Of a DNA stretch of 64,000 nucleotides, positions 45,230-54,262 are shown piece after piece. The stretch covers positions 39,401 to 103,400 of the forward strand of contig NZ_JBMOUD010000016.1 in the NCBI RefSeq assembly GCF_049319665.1, given 5' to 3'. Under the pieces are notes generated by a model, which was not told the origin of the DNA, did no database searches, and saw only the letters and a list, made by a program, of their open reading frames with translations. Made by a program: the position numbers and the translations under genes. The number at the start of each line of letters is the position of its first letter. Position 1 is the first letter of the stretch. The stretch is from JBMOUD01 sp049319665 (GTDB lineage Bacteria; Pseudomonadota; Gammaproteobacteria; Enterobacterales; Enterobacteriaceae).

Positions 45230-45545
45230 GATCGACAAGATGCGTAATTGAAAGGAAAAAGTTGTTTAGCTTTTGACTTAAAAAAGCCAGCGGGGCGCAC
45301 TCAAAATTTCACTGACGAGTGGTGGAGAGGCGGCGAAGCAGGCTCGAACCCGAAGGAAGGCATGGCGTAGCCATGAAATTTGCGCCTCTCCCCTTGAAGC
45401 GGCTTAGGCTGCAATGTCACATTGAACACTGTATTTGAGAAGCCGAAACACGCACGTTACTGTCATTTTCCAAATCTTGCCGTTGATTTGAACGCCACTT
45501 TTCACCATTCCCGGTTTTAAAAATCGTAATAAGGCCCGATTTTGG
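45230..45545. repeat. Composite repeat D
   Basis: Non-coding, just downstream of the peptide-transporter operon. It has GATCGACAAGATGCGTAATT (as in repeat C), a GCGC-ended unit (45295-45385), the P1 pair CGGCTT/AAGCCG (45400-45405, 45440-45445) but no P2 hairpin, and the ATAAGGCCCGAT end shared with repeat C. Confidence 0.7.
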
Positions 45546-45555
45546 TTTTAAAAAT

Positions 45556-47169
45556 TTATAGGGAATTAATTCTCGGTAACGAGTTAATCAACAATTGTGT
45601 CCATTGGTGTGTCGGTCGGTTAAATACATCATCGACCTGACCATGCTCGACTACCATCCCCTCTTTCATCACCAATACTCGGTCGGCGAGATGGTGAACG
45701 ACACCTAAATCATGCGAGATAAATAACAGTGCGGTGCGGTGTTCGGCCTGCATGTCGGCTAATAAGTCCAGGACCTGTGCCTGCACGGAAACGTCGAGGG
45801 CGCTGACCGGCTCGTCGGCCACCAGCAGTGCCGGGTTGGGAGCGAAGGCGCGGGCAATGGCAATACGCTGGCGCTGGCCGCCGGAAAGTTCTCGCGGATA
45901 GCGCTGCAAGAAAGCATCGCCGAGCTGAACTTCATCAAGCAATTGGCGAATCCGCTGTTTACGCGCTTCGCCAAAGATACCGACGCTATCGAGGCTTTCG
46001 CCGATGATCTTCTCGACGTTATAACGCGGGTCGAAGGAGCTGAGCGGGTCTTGTGCAATCAACTGAATGCCCTGACGCTGCAAGCGGCGTTGTGATTCCG
46101 GCTGGTGGCTCCAGCGTTTGCCTTGAATCGTGATGTTACCGGCACTGGGTTCGGTTAGCCCTAGCACCATGCGGGCTACGGTGGTTTTACCAGAACCGGA
46201 TTCGCCAACGATACCCAGCGTTTCTCCCGCCGCAAGTGAGAAACTGACCTGTTTGACTACCGCTTTGTCAGCATAATATTTAGAGAGATTGCTGGCCTCC
46301 AGCACCGGCGTATCAAAAGCAATTTTTTTGGCCGGTAAAGGCGTGCCACGCTTTCCCGATAGTCGTAATCCGCGAGTTTGCGGGCTAGGGACGGCGGCTA
46401 ACAATTGTTGAGTATAAGGATGGGTTGGGGCGCTTAATAGCTTGTCGCTGTGGCCTTCTTCCACGACGTTGCCTTGATGCATAACCAAAATGCGGTCAGC
46501 CAAGTGTCCAACTACAGAGAGATCGTGACTGATCAGCAACAGGCTTTCGCCGCTGTCTCGCCGTTGTTGCAGTAAGTCGAGGATTTGTTTTTGCACCGTC
46601 ATATCCAGCGCGGTGGTTGGCTCATCGGCGATCAGCAGGCGAGGTTTACCTGCCAAGGCCGTAGCGATTAATGCGCGTTGGCGCAGTCCGCCAGAGAGCT
46701 GATGAGGATAGGCACTGAGTCGGCTTTGTGCATCGGGCATGCCGACGGATTTCAATAGATCGATACTTTGTTGTTCCAGCGTTTTTATCCCGCTGCGCGC
46801 ACCGGTAATTTTGAGTACATCGCGCAGTTGCTGGCCGATACGGCGTAGCGGATCGAGCGAAACCAATGCATCTTGCAATACAAAGCCTATCAGGTTGCCC
46901 CGTACTTTACGCCAGCGGCGCTGGCTGGCACCGAGCATATCTTGTCCGTCGATAATAAAACGATCGGCGCTGATACGGGCTTTGCTATCTTGCAGGCCAA
47001 GCAGACTGCGCGCGGTGACCGTTTTACCTGAGCCGGACTCGCCGACAAAGGCAACGGACTCTCCACGTTGTAATTGCAAGTTCAGGCCGCTGACTACCGC
47101 TTTTTCGCCGTGTTGACTGGGAAAGTAAATACTCAGATTGCGGATATCAATAAACAGCTGTTGTGTCAT
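45556..47169 (-). CDS. Peptide-type ABC transporter, fused double ATPase
   Basis: 537 residues from ATG 47169, which overlaps the stop of the upstream permease (ATGA); a longer reading to 47268 has no ribosome site. Two complete nucleotide-binding domains: GESGSGKT twice (about 40 and 320), LSGGLRQRA then LSGGQRQRI, and DEPTTALD then DEPVSALD. This is a DppD-DppF-like fusion as in GsiA/YejF. It energises uptake of peptides, glutathione-like compounds or other solutes bound by the SBP encoded at 49047-50672. Confidence 0.92.
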   Translation of the reverse strand: MTQQLFIDIRNLSIYFPSQHGEKAVVSGLNLQLQRGESVAFVGESGSGKTVTARSLLGLQDSKARISADRFIIDGQDMLGASQRRWRKVRGNLIGFVLQDALVSLDPLRRIGQQLRDVLKITGARSGIKTLEQQSIDLLKSVGMPDAQSRLSAYPHQLSGGLRQRALIATALAGKPRLLIADEPTTALDMTVQKQILDLLQQRRDSGESLLLISHDLSVVGHLADRILVMHQGNVVEEGHSDKLLSAPTHPYTQQLLAAVPSPQTRGLRLSGKRGTPLPAKKIAFDTPVLEASNLSKYYADKAVVKQVSFSLAAGETLGIVGESGSGKTTVARMVLGLTEPSAGNITIQGKRWSHQPESQRRLQRQGIQLIAQDPLSSFDPRYNVEKIIGESLDSVGIFGEARKQRIRQLLDEVQLGDAFLQRYPRELSGGQRQRIAIARAFAPNPALLVADEPVSALDVSVQAQVLDLLADMQAEHRTALLFISHDLGVVHHLADRVLVMKEGMVVEHGQVDDVFNRPTHQWTQLLINSLPRINSL

Positions 47170-48005
47170 GGTTGTTTTCCTTCGAATGCGGCCTGCCAAT
47201 ATCGTCCCAGCGTATTCACCGAGATCACCGTTAAGGTGATCGCCACGCCGGGCCAGACGGCAATCCACCAGGCGTTACGTAGATAATTACGTCCCTCGGC
47301 TAGCATTAATCCCCATTCGGCGGTCGGTGGTTGTGGCCCCATCCCCAGAAAACTTAATCCGGCAGTGCCGATAATGGCGGTGCCGAGGCCAAGTGTTGCT
47401 AACGCCGGAACGTGTGCGACGGCGTGCGGCAAAACATGTCGCCACACCAGTACATGGCGTTTTAGCCCAAAAGTTTTGGCTTGTTCAACGTAGCCCGATG
47501 ACATCACTACAAAGGTCTGTGCCCTGACCACGCGGGTAAAGTGCGGAATTGACGCCACACCAAGTGCAAAAATCAGATTCGTGGTACCGGGGCCGGTAAA
47601 GGCGATCAACATCAGCGCCAGCAGCAAGTCTGGGAATGCGGAAATCACATCGACTGCGCGGCCGATCAACTCGTCTAGCGGGCCTTTGAACAGACCGGCG
47701 GCTAAGCCAAGTAAGGTGCCGATAGTGACCGCCACCGTCATCGCTGCCAGGCTAATTAATAATGAGTAGCGGCTGCCGTAGATAATGCGGGTGAAGACAT
47801 CGCGGCCCAGTTGATCGGTTCCCAGCCAGTGTTGAGCCGAGGGGGATAACTGTGCGTTGATAGGATCGGCGATGATCGGATCATAATGGGTCAACAACGC
47901 CGGGAAGGCGACCGCCAAAATCACCAAAAATAGTGCCAACGCCGCCAATACAAAACCTAAAGAAACCCGGCGTCGCCAGCCCGGGTAAGCAACAATTTGG
48001 CTCAT
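47166..48005 (-). CDS. Peptide-type ABC transporter, DppC-like permease
   Basis: 279 residues. An N-terminal helix, then DPINAQLSPSAQHWLGTDQLGRDVFTR (positions 42-68 region; the GTDxLGRDxxSR motif of DppC proteins) and an EAA loop near YVEQAKTFGLKRHVLVWRHV. Partners with the DppB-like protein. Overlaps both neighbours by 4 bp. Confidence 0.91.
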   Translation of the reverse strand: MSQIVAYPGWRRRVSLGFVLAALALFLVILAVAFPALLTHYDPIIADPINAQLSPSAQHWLGTDQLGRDVFTRIIYGSRYSLLISLAAMTVAVTIGTLLGLAAGLFKGPLDELIGRAVDVISAFPDLLLALMLIAFTGPGTTNLIFALGVASIPHFTRVVRAQTFVVMSSGYVEQAKTFGLKRHVLVWRHVLPHAVAHVPALATLGLGTAIIGTAGLSFLGMGPQPPTAEWGLMLAEGRNYLRNAWWIAVWPGVAITLTVISVNTLGRYWQAAFEGKQP

Positions 48006-48997
48006 GATGTTTCTCCGTTGGCGGTGGGGGCATCACGCAGACGAGGATCGATAAACAGATAGAGAATATCGACCAGCGTACTTAATACCACGTACACAAA
48101 CGCGGAGAGCACCGCGACCGCCAACACCACCGGTAAATCTTTGCCCAATACGGCATCGACGGTAATCTTGCCAAGCCCTGGACGACCAAAAACCTGTTCG
48201 GTGATCACCGCGCCGCTGAGTAACCCGCCAATCAACCAGCCGATTAGCGTGACTGCCGGTAGTGCCGCATGGCGCAATGCGTGGCGTAGGCGAATGGTGA
48301 TATTGCCTAATCCCCAGGCGCGTAAAGTCAACACAAAAGGTTCATCCAACGTATCTTCTAGCCCGCGTCTTAATACCTGAGAAACCACGGCGCCTTGTGC
48401 CAACCCCAGCGCCAAAGCGGGCAATACCAGTGAGGAAAAGCTGCGGTCACCGGCCACTGGAAACCAACGTAGCGTAAAGCTAAAGAAAAATAGCAATACG
48501 ATGCCCAGCCAGAAAGAGGGCGTTGAGGCCAGCAGCAGTTCAAAGAATCCGGCTACGCGACGGCCCCAGCGGCGGTGGGCAGTCATGGTTGCCATAAGCA
48601 CCGCAAAGGTCAGGCTGACAACCAGTGCCAGACCGGTCAGCTTAAGCGTTGGCCACAGCTGCGATAACACTAAGGCGCTGACGTTGGTATTGAGCAAATA
48701 AGAACGACCAAAGTCACCGTGCAGCACCCGCCAGAGATAATGCAGATATTGCATAAATAGCGGCTGATCCAGCCCCCATTCGGCACGGATCGCCGCTTCG
48801 ATCGCCGGTGTGCGTACTTGTTCGCCAATCAATAAGCTCACAATATCGCCCGGCGCGAGATAAACGCAGATAAAAGACAGTGTAATCGCCGCCCACAGCA
48901 CCAGCACGCCGCTGAATAGACGACGGACGACTCGCGATTGCCACAGTGGTTTGAGGGTAAACTGCCGAGGCGGTGGGAAGGCGCTTTCTACTGACAT
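48002..48997 (-). CDS. Peptide-type ABC transporter, DppB-like permease
   Basis: 331 residues. Six predicted helices, with LAPGDIVSLLIGEQ in the first periplasmic region and the DppB-type W-GLDQPLFMQYL-W segment. The N-terminus is extended by about 25 residues. It lies 49 bp downstream of the SBP gene. Confidence 0.91.
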   Translation of the reverse strand: MSVESAFPPPRQFTLKPLWQSRVVRRLFSGVLVLWAAITLSFICVYLAPGDIVSLLIGEQVRTPAIEAAIRAEWGLDQPLFMQYLHYLWRVLHGDFGRSYLLNTNVSALVLSQLWPTLKLTGLALVVSLTFAVLMATMTAHRRWGRRVAGFFELLLASTPSFWLGIVLLFFFSFTLRWFPVAGDRSFSSLVLPALALGLAQGAVVSQVLRRGLEDTLDEPFVLTLRAWGLGNITIRLRHALRHAALPAVTLIGWLIGGLLSGAVITEQVFGRPGLGKITVDAVLGKDLPVVLAVAVLSAFVYVVLSTLVDILYLFIDPRLRDAPTANGETS

Positions 48998-49046
48998 AAC
49001 AGGATTCCTCTCCTTTATCGGTTTTATTCAGCCAATGACGGCGCGA

Positions 49047-50672
49047 TTAATGTTTGCTCAGCCAAACGTCATAGGCGTTTTCGGGCATCTGCTTAAACGG
49101 ACGGAAACCTACGCCATGCACATAAGAGGCGGCGGCGATTTGGTCTTCTGGCTCGTACAATGGAATAGCCAGCGCTTGTTGCAGTACTGCAAACTCCTGT
49201 AACTGACCATAGAATTTTTTGCGGGTGGCGTTATCAAGCGTTTGCGATGCGCCTTGCAGTAGCGGGATGATTTCAGGGGCATCGGTGCGGCTATAGTTGA
49301 TCGCGCCGCCGCCGTTGATCGGCAGATAATGGTTTTCGATATCGATGCCGTCAGTATCGGTATTGGAGTTGGCAATCGAACCGAATTTGCCGGTATTGCG
49401 TACTTCGGTATAGGTACCTGCATCGACATAGCGAATTTTCAGATCAACGCCTAAGCGCTGACGCGCCTGTGCCTGTAAGGCTTGCAGCAATACGTCACGC
49501 TGATCGCGCACCGTAGCCTGCGCCTGAATAATGTCAATGCTTAAGGGCTGGCCGTCTTTACTGCGGATGCCATCTGAGGTGCGCGTTGTCCAGCCAGCTT
49601 CATCCAGCAGACGATTAGCGAGATCTGGATTATTACCGTATTTACCGTTCAGGCTATCGTCGTACAAGGGATCAATCGGTGAGGTAATTCCCCACGTGCG
49701 GGTGCGCTCGCCGCGATAAATCGATTGCAGAATGGGGGAAACATCCAAACCTTGCAGCAGCGCCTGACGAACCTTGAGCGCTTGTGTTGGACCGTATTTG
49801 ACGTTGAGGAATAGCGAATAGGGGGTGCCGGTATTTAACGCATGTTGATAGCTGTAATCCGGGTTATCTTTAAACTCCCCGGCATCATTACCGGAAATCC
49901 CTTCAATGACATCAACCTGGCCAGACAGTAACGCACCGGTACGTACCGATGATTCCGGTAAGAAGCGATAGGTGACACTTTCCAGATAAGCCGGTCCCTG
50001 ATGCGCAGCATTGGCTGACGCCCATTTGTAATGTGGATTGCGTACAAACTCGATCTGTTGACCTTTCTCATAACGCTGCAACACAAAAGGCCCGGTACCG
50101 GCTAAATCCGTGCCGCCGGATTTCAGCTGTGGCGAGGCCCATGACGACGGCGAAATCAGTTTCAATCCGCTGGCGAAAGAGAGGAACGGGCTATAAGGCT
50201 GTTTCAGTGTGATGCTGACCGTGTTGTCATCGCTGGTGGTGACATCGGCAATATGTGCGGCCAGCGCACAGACGCTGGCTCCGGCGCAGTAAGCCGGTTC
50301 TTTGGCGTGGCGGAAGTTTTCAGCGACTGCATTGGCATTAAATTTTTCGCCGTTGGAGAAGGTCACATCATCGCGCAGCGTAAAAGTATAGGTTTTGCCA
50401 TCTGGCGAGACGCTATAACCGGTCGCCAGCCAGGGAATGTAAGAACCATCAGGTTTACGTGCCAACAGTGATTCATAAGCGACGCGCAGAATAAGCTCAA
50501 CTTTGGACTGGCCATTTAACTGCGGATTGAGTGTATTTGGCTCACTTTCAACGCCCCAGGTTAAATGACCGCCAGACTGTGGCTGTTCGGCGGCATATAA
50601 AACCTGTCCTGAAGAAATGACTAATAAGGCTAATGCAGATAATGCGCGTACAGCGGTGGCGTGAGATTTCAT
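49047..50672 (-). CDS. Peptide-type ABC transporter, substrate-binding protein (SBP_bac_5)
   Basis: 541 residues from ATG 50672; a longer reading to 50777 runs into an ERIC-like repeat and is rejected. Signal peptide MKSHATAVRALSALALLVIS is cleaved near YAA. DppA/OppA fold: LTWGVESEPNTLNPQ, GKTYTFTLRDDVTFSNGEKFNA and GTGPFVLQRYEKGQQ are typical. First gene of the operon SBP, permease B, permease C, ATPase. A flavin monooxygenase gene is divergent from it, which suggests the ligand may be an organosulfur or amide compound. Confidence 0.9.
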   Translation of the reverse strand: MKSHATAVRALSALALLVISSGQVLYAAEQPQSGGHLTWGVESEPNTLNPQLNGQSKVELILRVAYESLLARKPDGSYIPWLATGYSVSPDGKTYTFTLRDDVTFSNGEKFNANAVAENFRHAKEPAYCAGASVCALAAHIADVTTSDDNTVSITLKQPYSPFLSFASGLKLISPSSWASPQLKSGGTDLAGTGPFVLQRYEKGQQIEFVRNPHYKWASANAAHQGPAYLESVTYRFLPESSVRTGALLSGQVDVIEGISGNDAGEFKDNPDYSYQHALNTGTPYSLFLNVKYGPTQALKVRQALLQGLDVSPILQSIYRGERTRTWGITSPIDPLYDDSLNGKYGNNPDLANRLLDEAGWTTRTSDGIRSKDGQPLSIDIIQAQATVRDQRDVLLQALQAQARQRLGVDLKIRYVDAGTYTEVRNTGKFGSIANSNTDTDGIDIENHYLPINGGGAINYSRTDAPEIIPLLQGASQTLDNATRKKFYGQLQEFAVLQQALAIPLYEPEDQIAAASYVHGVGFRPFKQMPENAYDVWLSKH

Positions 50673-50723
50673 AAACGTCCCATTAAGGTAATCAAAATAA
50701 TAAATAACAATAAAAGAGAGCCT

Positions 50724-50806
50724 TATACCCAATAGGCTTTGAGATACAGGCAGGCGGCAATCGAGGGCAGCCAACACTGAAATAACGCCAAGTATGACGG
50801 GTTATT
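50724..50806. repeat. Short ERIC-like element
   Basis: Starts TATACCCAATAG and ends AAGTATGACGGGTTATT, matching ERIC termini, with a shortened interior (about 80 bp instead of 127). It lies in the leader of the peptide-binding-protein gene and may be transcribed with it. Confidence 0.6.
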
Positions 50807-51060
50807 GACACATATCAGGATTATTAATCCTCAATTGCTATGTTGTAAAAGCACAATAATTGCTTACTAGTGAAAATAAATGACTTATGTCGACTTGATT
50901 TTTCTCTTTTATATTTACCTTCACCCTAACGATGAGCGGTTATTTTTATTATCCGTTTTTGTTTTAATAAAATGCTTTTTTCTTCGTGGCTTAAAAATCT
51001 GATCCCCTTATTTTTAACGATAACTTTCGTATCAGAGTTCGACAAAATAAGGAGAGCAAT
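50807..51060. other. Divergent promoter region, no gene seen
   Basis: AT-rich spacer between the peptide transporter operon and the second flavin monooxygenase. It ends with AAGGAGAGCAAT directly before the TTG start of the monooxygenase. No operator recognised. Confidence 0.4.
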
Positions 51061-52353
51061 TTGAGTGCTCGCAGACGTTTAAAAACGCTGGTTGGGGCCG
51101 CGAGCGTGGTGTACGCCTCTAACGATGCTCAGCGTCAGACCGGAATATCACGCGCCAAATCTTTGGCACAGCTTGCCGAAAGAGAAAAAATTACCGGGCT
51201 GTTTACTGCCGATTTATTGCAGAGTGATCCCAATGGGTTAGCTGGTTATACCGGCAGCCAAGACCCGATTGTCACGCTGGCGGCGCTCAGCGCGGTGACG
51301 GAACAGATTGGCCTGATTGCCACCGTATCGACCACCTATCAGCATCCTTATAACCTGGCGCGATTTATCGGCACGCTAGATCATGTCAGCGGTGGGCGCG
51401 CAGGGTGGAATGCGGTGACATCATCGGTGGGGGAAGAGAATTTTGGTGATATCACCTTGCCCGATCCCGCTGCGCGTTATGCGCGCGCTACCGAGTTTGT
51501 CGAGGTGATCAATGCGCTATTTGATGCGAATGAAACCGATGCCGTCCTGCGGCTAAACAGCGGTTCAGTCAGTGTCGATCCGCGCAAGCTGCATCCGATT
51601 CACCACCGAGGCGATTTTTTCCAGGTACAAGGCCCGCTGAATGTACCACCACCTCCGCAGCAGCGTCCGGTACAGTTTCAGGCCGGCCAGTCTGAAGAGG
51701 GGCTAAAATTAGGGGCCAGGCTGGCGGAGGTTATCTATACTTCACAACCCACGCTCGACGATGCACTCGGTTTTGTTGCACGTGTCCGTCAGTATGCCAG
51801 CACTTATGGCCGCCATAACAATCAGCCTTTTATTATGAACTCCTTCCATTCGATTATTGGCGACAGCGACGCTGATGTTGCCAGACGACTGCGTGATAAG
51901 CATGAACGTATCGACTATCAGCGCGGACGGTTGCAGGTGGCGGATATGTTGGGCGGCGAAATTGACCTGAGCGAGCTGGCACTCGATCAGCCCATCCCCG
52001 TGCATTTTTTACCGGAAGTGGGGCAGATAAACCGCCGACGCGGGCGGGCGGAGATTTTCAAACGCTATGCCTTACAAGGTCTGACGCTGCGTGAATTGAT
52101 CATTCAGGCGCAAGAAACCGGCCACTGGTTTGTGGCGGGTACGCCCGAAAAACTGGCGGATGCCATTGAGGAACGCTATCGCGCCGGCGTGCTTGATGTG
52201 ATCTCGTTACATGGCCTTGGGCAACCGGATCAGGAAGACTTACTGATCAACGGTCTGCTGCCGGCATTGCGAAAACGGCAGTTGATCGATGATGATTATC
52301 TGGGCGAGGATTTTAGAAGTAATCTCGAATTACCGGTGATTAAACGGGGATGA
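51061..52353 (+). CDS. FMN-dependent monooxygenase 2, NtaA/SnaA/DszA family
   Basis: 430 residues. The initiator is TTG, chosen because GGAG lies seven bases upstream and the frame carries no better ATG. TLDHVSGGRAGWNAVTS is the family core, and FFQVQGPLNVPPPPQQRP and QAGQSEEG are the segments seen in the other two paralogues. The N-terminus is shorter and more divergent than in them. It is divergent from a dipeptide-type transporter. It likely cleaves a C-S or C-N bond using FMNH2; no flavin reductase is in the window. Confidence 0.85.
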   Translation: MSARRRLKTLVGAASVVYASNDAQRQTGISRAKSLAQLAEREKITGLFTADLLQSDPNGLAGYTGSQDPIVTLAALSAVTEQIGLIATVSTTYQHPYNLARFIGTLDHVSGGRAGWNAVTSSVGEENFGDITLPDPAARYARATEFVEVINALFDANETDAVLRLNSGSVSVDPRKLHPIHHRGDFFQVQGPLNVPPPPQQRPVQFQAGQSEEGLKLGARLAEVIYTSQPTLDDALGFVARVRQYASTYGRHNNQPFIMNSFHSIIGDSDADVARRLRDKHERIDYQRGRLQVADMLGGEIDLSELALDQPIPVHFLPEVGQINRRRGRAEIFKRYALQGLTLRELIIQAQETGHWFVAGTPEKLADAIEERYRAGVLDVISLHGLGQPDQEDLLINGLLPALRKRQLIDDDYLGEDFRSNLELPVIKRG

Positions 52354-52661
52354 TGGCGGCATAAGGTGTCTGTCGAGCATAGCCCTTTAATCACAAGTAC
52401 GGCCAAAGTACGAAAATCTAAAGGCAAGGCATCACGTAGCCGAACCTGAATTTTTACTTCAAAAATCAATATTTTCTGCTTGTCATCTCTCCGGTAGGGA
52501 CATTGCTGAATAAACGTGATTCAGCTATGCTCCCTATATCTTTAAAGCGCGCCCATATCCGTCATACTTCACGTTGTCGGGTATATAAACCAAACATAGA
52601 GTTGGTTCTTGTGGGCTAACCGCGCTGCTAGATTTTTATTATTTTAAAAGGAACTCACCGC
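52354..52661. other. Intergenic region, no gene seen
   Basis: 308 bp. Near 52550-52590, ATCCGTCATACTTCACG and GTCGGGTATA recall ERIC edges but no full element is present. It ends with a ribosome site (AAAAGGAAC) for the DUF805 gene. Confidence 0.35.
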
Positions 52662-53144
52662 ATGACGGCGTGGCATTGTTATTTACAGGGTTGGAAAGGG
52701 TACGTAGATTTTAAAGGCAGAGCGACCAGAAAGGAGTTTTGGACCTTTATTGGTGTTAACTATCTGTTATTGTTTGTGTTGGCATTCGCGGTGGCGTATT
52801 TCTTCTCGCTTACCGACAATCCCTCGGTATCGTTCTATTACACGATGACACAGACTATTTTCTCTTTGGTACTCATCCTGCCTGTGCTGGCGGTGGGTAT
52901 TCGTCGTATGCACGATATTAACCGTTCTGGCTGGTGGTTTGGCTCGGTGTATATCAGCTCAATCATTGCGCGGTTATTAAATAATATTCTGCTGCATTAC
53001 GCGTCTGAAGACGTTTATGTCTATTCAAAATTGGTGATGGGCATTGTTCTCGGTTGGATACCGCTGATTATGGTGATTTATCTTTGCTGTAAGAAGAGCC
53101 AGGTCAGTGCGGTAGTGGCGACTGAGACGACGCCAGCGGTTTAA
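52662..53144 (+). CDS. DUF805 inner-membrane protein
   Basis: 160 residues. FKGRATRKEFW (about 18-28) and RRMHDINRSGWW (about 86-97) are the DUF805 signatures, with four hydrophobic segments. Function unknown; E. coli homologues are YhaH/YhaI/YiiR. Monocistronic. Confidence 0.88.
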   Translation: MTAWHCYLQGWKGYVDFKGRATRKEFWTFIGVNYLLLFVLAFAVAYFFSLTDNPSVSFYYTMTQTIFSLVLILPVLAVGIRRMHDINRSGWWFGSVYISSIIARLLNNILLHYASEDVYVYSKLVMGIVLGWIPLIMVIYLCCKKSQVSAVVATETTPAV

Positions 53145-53457
53145 TCAGCGGGTTCATATAGGGGCCCGACCCAGAGGCTATCGCTCGGTAAAATACTTAA
53201 AAGAAATAAAGCCTGGTTACTGCGATTAATGAAGAGCTATCACCGCTTCGTTTCGAAGACTTGGCGGTGATGGCGAACATTGGGGTATAGACTTTGCACC
53301 ATCGTTTCCTGTTGTTGATGGCCATCTCTCTGCTGCAATACTAAGGCTGGCAATTTAAATGCAATGTGTTTTCACAGCAAAAAATAACCAGTTGAAAGGC
53401 ACTGTTATTACTCGTGCTCATGTTTACTATTATCTTGATAAGTTAATTTCTACAGTT
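53145..53457. other. Intergenic region with one hairpin
   Basis: ATCACCGC (53239-53246) pairs with GCGGTGAT (53264-53271) around an inner TTCG/CGAA pair. It lies between convergent DUF805 and MarR genes. No gene seen. Confidence 0.4.
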
Positions 53458-53934
53458 TCATACAAGATTACTATAAATACGCGTTAATTTTTGTTTTAAG
53501 TCTTCAATCTCTTCCAGACTAAAACCGGATACGGCTTTTCTTTCCCACGCTTGCGCCTTAGGCATTAATTCCTTAAATAGTGCCAAACCTTTTTCAGTCA
53601 GGGTTATTTTTACCGTTCTGTTATTGGTTTCAATACGTTCTCGTAATACCAAATCCATTTTATGCATATTGGCTATCAATCTTGACATTGTCGACATTTC
53701 ACCAGGAATAAACTCTACCAACTCTTTTAAACAAAGTTGCTGATATTGGTTTATGACCGCGAGAACTCTATACATGGGTAAAGTGATCCCATAAGTGGCG
53801 AGTTCTGAGGAAAAGCATTCTCCCATTTTCACGCCTGCACGATTCAAGAGATAAGGAAATGCATCAGTGAACTTGTATGTTTTTTGCACTAAATATGCCC
53901 TCTCCGAACGAATGACCTTATATAACATCATCAT
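53458..53934 (-). CDS. MarR-family transcriptional regulator
   Basis: 158 residues. Winged helix region LCLKELVEFIPGEMSTMSRLIANMHKMDLVLRER (about 67-100), then the wing NRTVKITLTEKGLALF typical of MarR (about 106-121). Three consecutive ATG codons at the start leave the initiator uncertain. It is divergent from cytochrome b561 and aldehyde dehydrogenase genes, which it may control through the palindrome at 54238-54251. Confidence 0.88.
   Translation of the reverse strand: MMMLYKVIRSERAYLVQKTYKFTDAFPYLLNRAGVKMGECFSSELATYGITLPMYRVLAVINQYQQLCLKELVEFIPGEMSTMSRLIANMHKMDLVLRERIETNNRTVKITLTEKGLALFKELMPKAQAWERKAVSGFSLEEIEDLKQKLTRIYSNLV
53915..53928. promoter_or_regulatory. Second copy of the candidate MarR operator
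   Basis: ACCTTATATAACAT matches the palindrome at 54238-54251 at 12 of 14 positions. It overlaps the start codons of the MarR gene, which would fit autorepression but could also be chance. Confidence 0.3.
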
Positions 53935-54237
53935 ATATAAGCGTTTAATATATGTGCTTTGTTATGTCGTTACAACGCTCAGCTAAACGAAACATAAAAA
54001 TACTTTACCTGGCTGATGGATACTTGAGCGTCGTCAGTAAGATACTTACATAAATTTGCAAAGGCAACAGTTGCAAATGCAATTGTTTTAAAGGTATTGT
54101 TTTCGCAGAGATGATCAAACTGACTACCTAAGGATGCCCTGCTATGAACAGGATGCAGCCAATGGGGTAGCCCCTTCATCTGACAGAAGCGGATTTTTTA
54201 TATTCATATTGATATTCATTTAAATAAATGACGCGTG

Positions 54238-54251
54238 ACGTTATATAACGT
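54238..54251. promoter_or_regulatory. Candidate MarR operator before the cytochrome b561 gene
   Basis: ACGTTATATAACGT is a perfect 14-bp palindrome ending 11 bases before the cytochrome ATG, overlapping the ribosome site. The divergent MarR gene is the obvious candidate to bind it. Confidence 0.45.
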
Positions 54252-54262
54252 GAGGTGATTGA

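Noticed and set aside
25816..45385. Repeats as a CRISPR array or integron attC sites
   Set aside because: Spacing is irregular, copies are in both orientations and far apart, and there are no cas or integrase genes. P2 has the wrong architecture for attC core sites.
50673..50777. N-terminal extension of the peptide-binding protein
   Set aside because: It covers an ERIC-like repeat and precedes a clean signal peptide with its own start at 50672.
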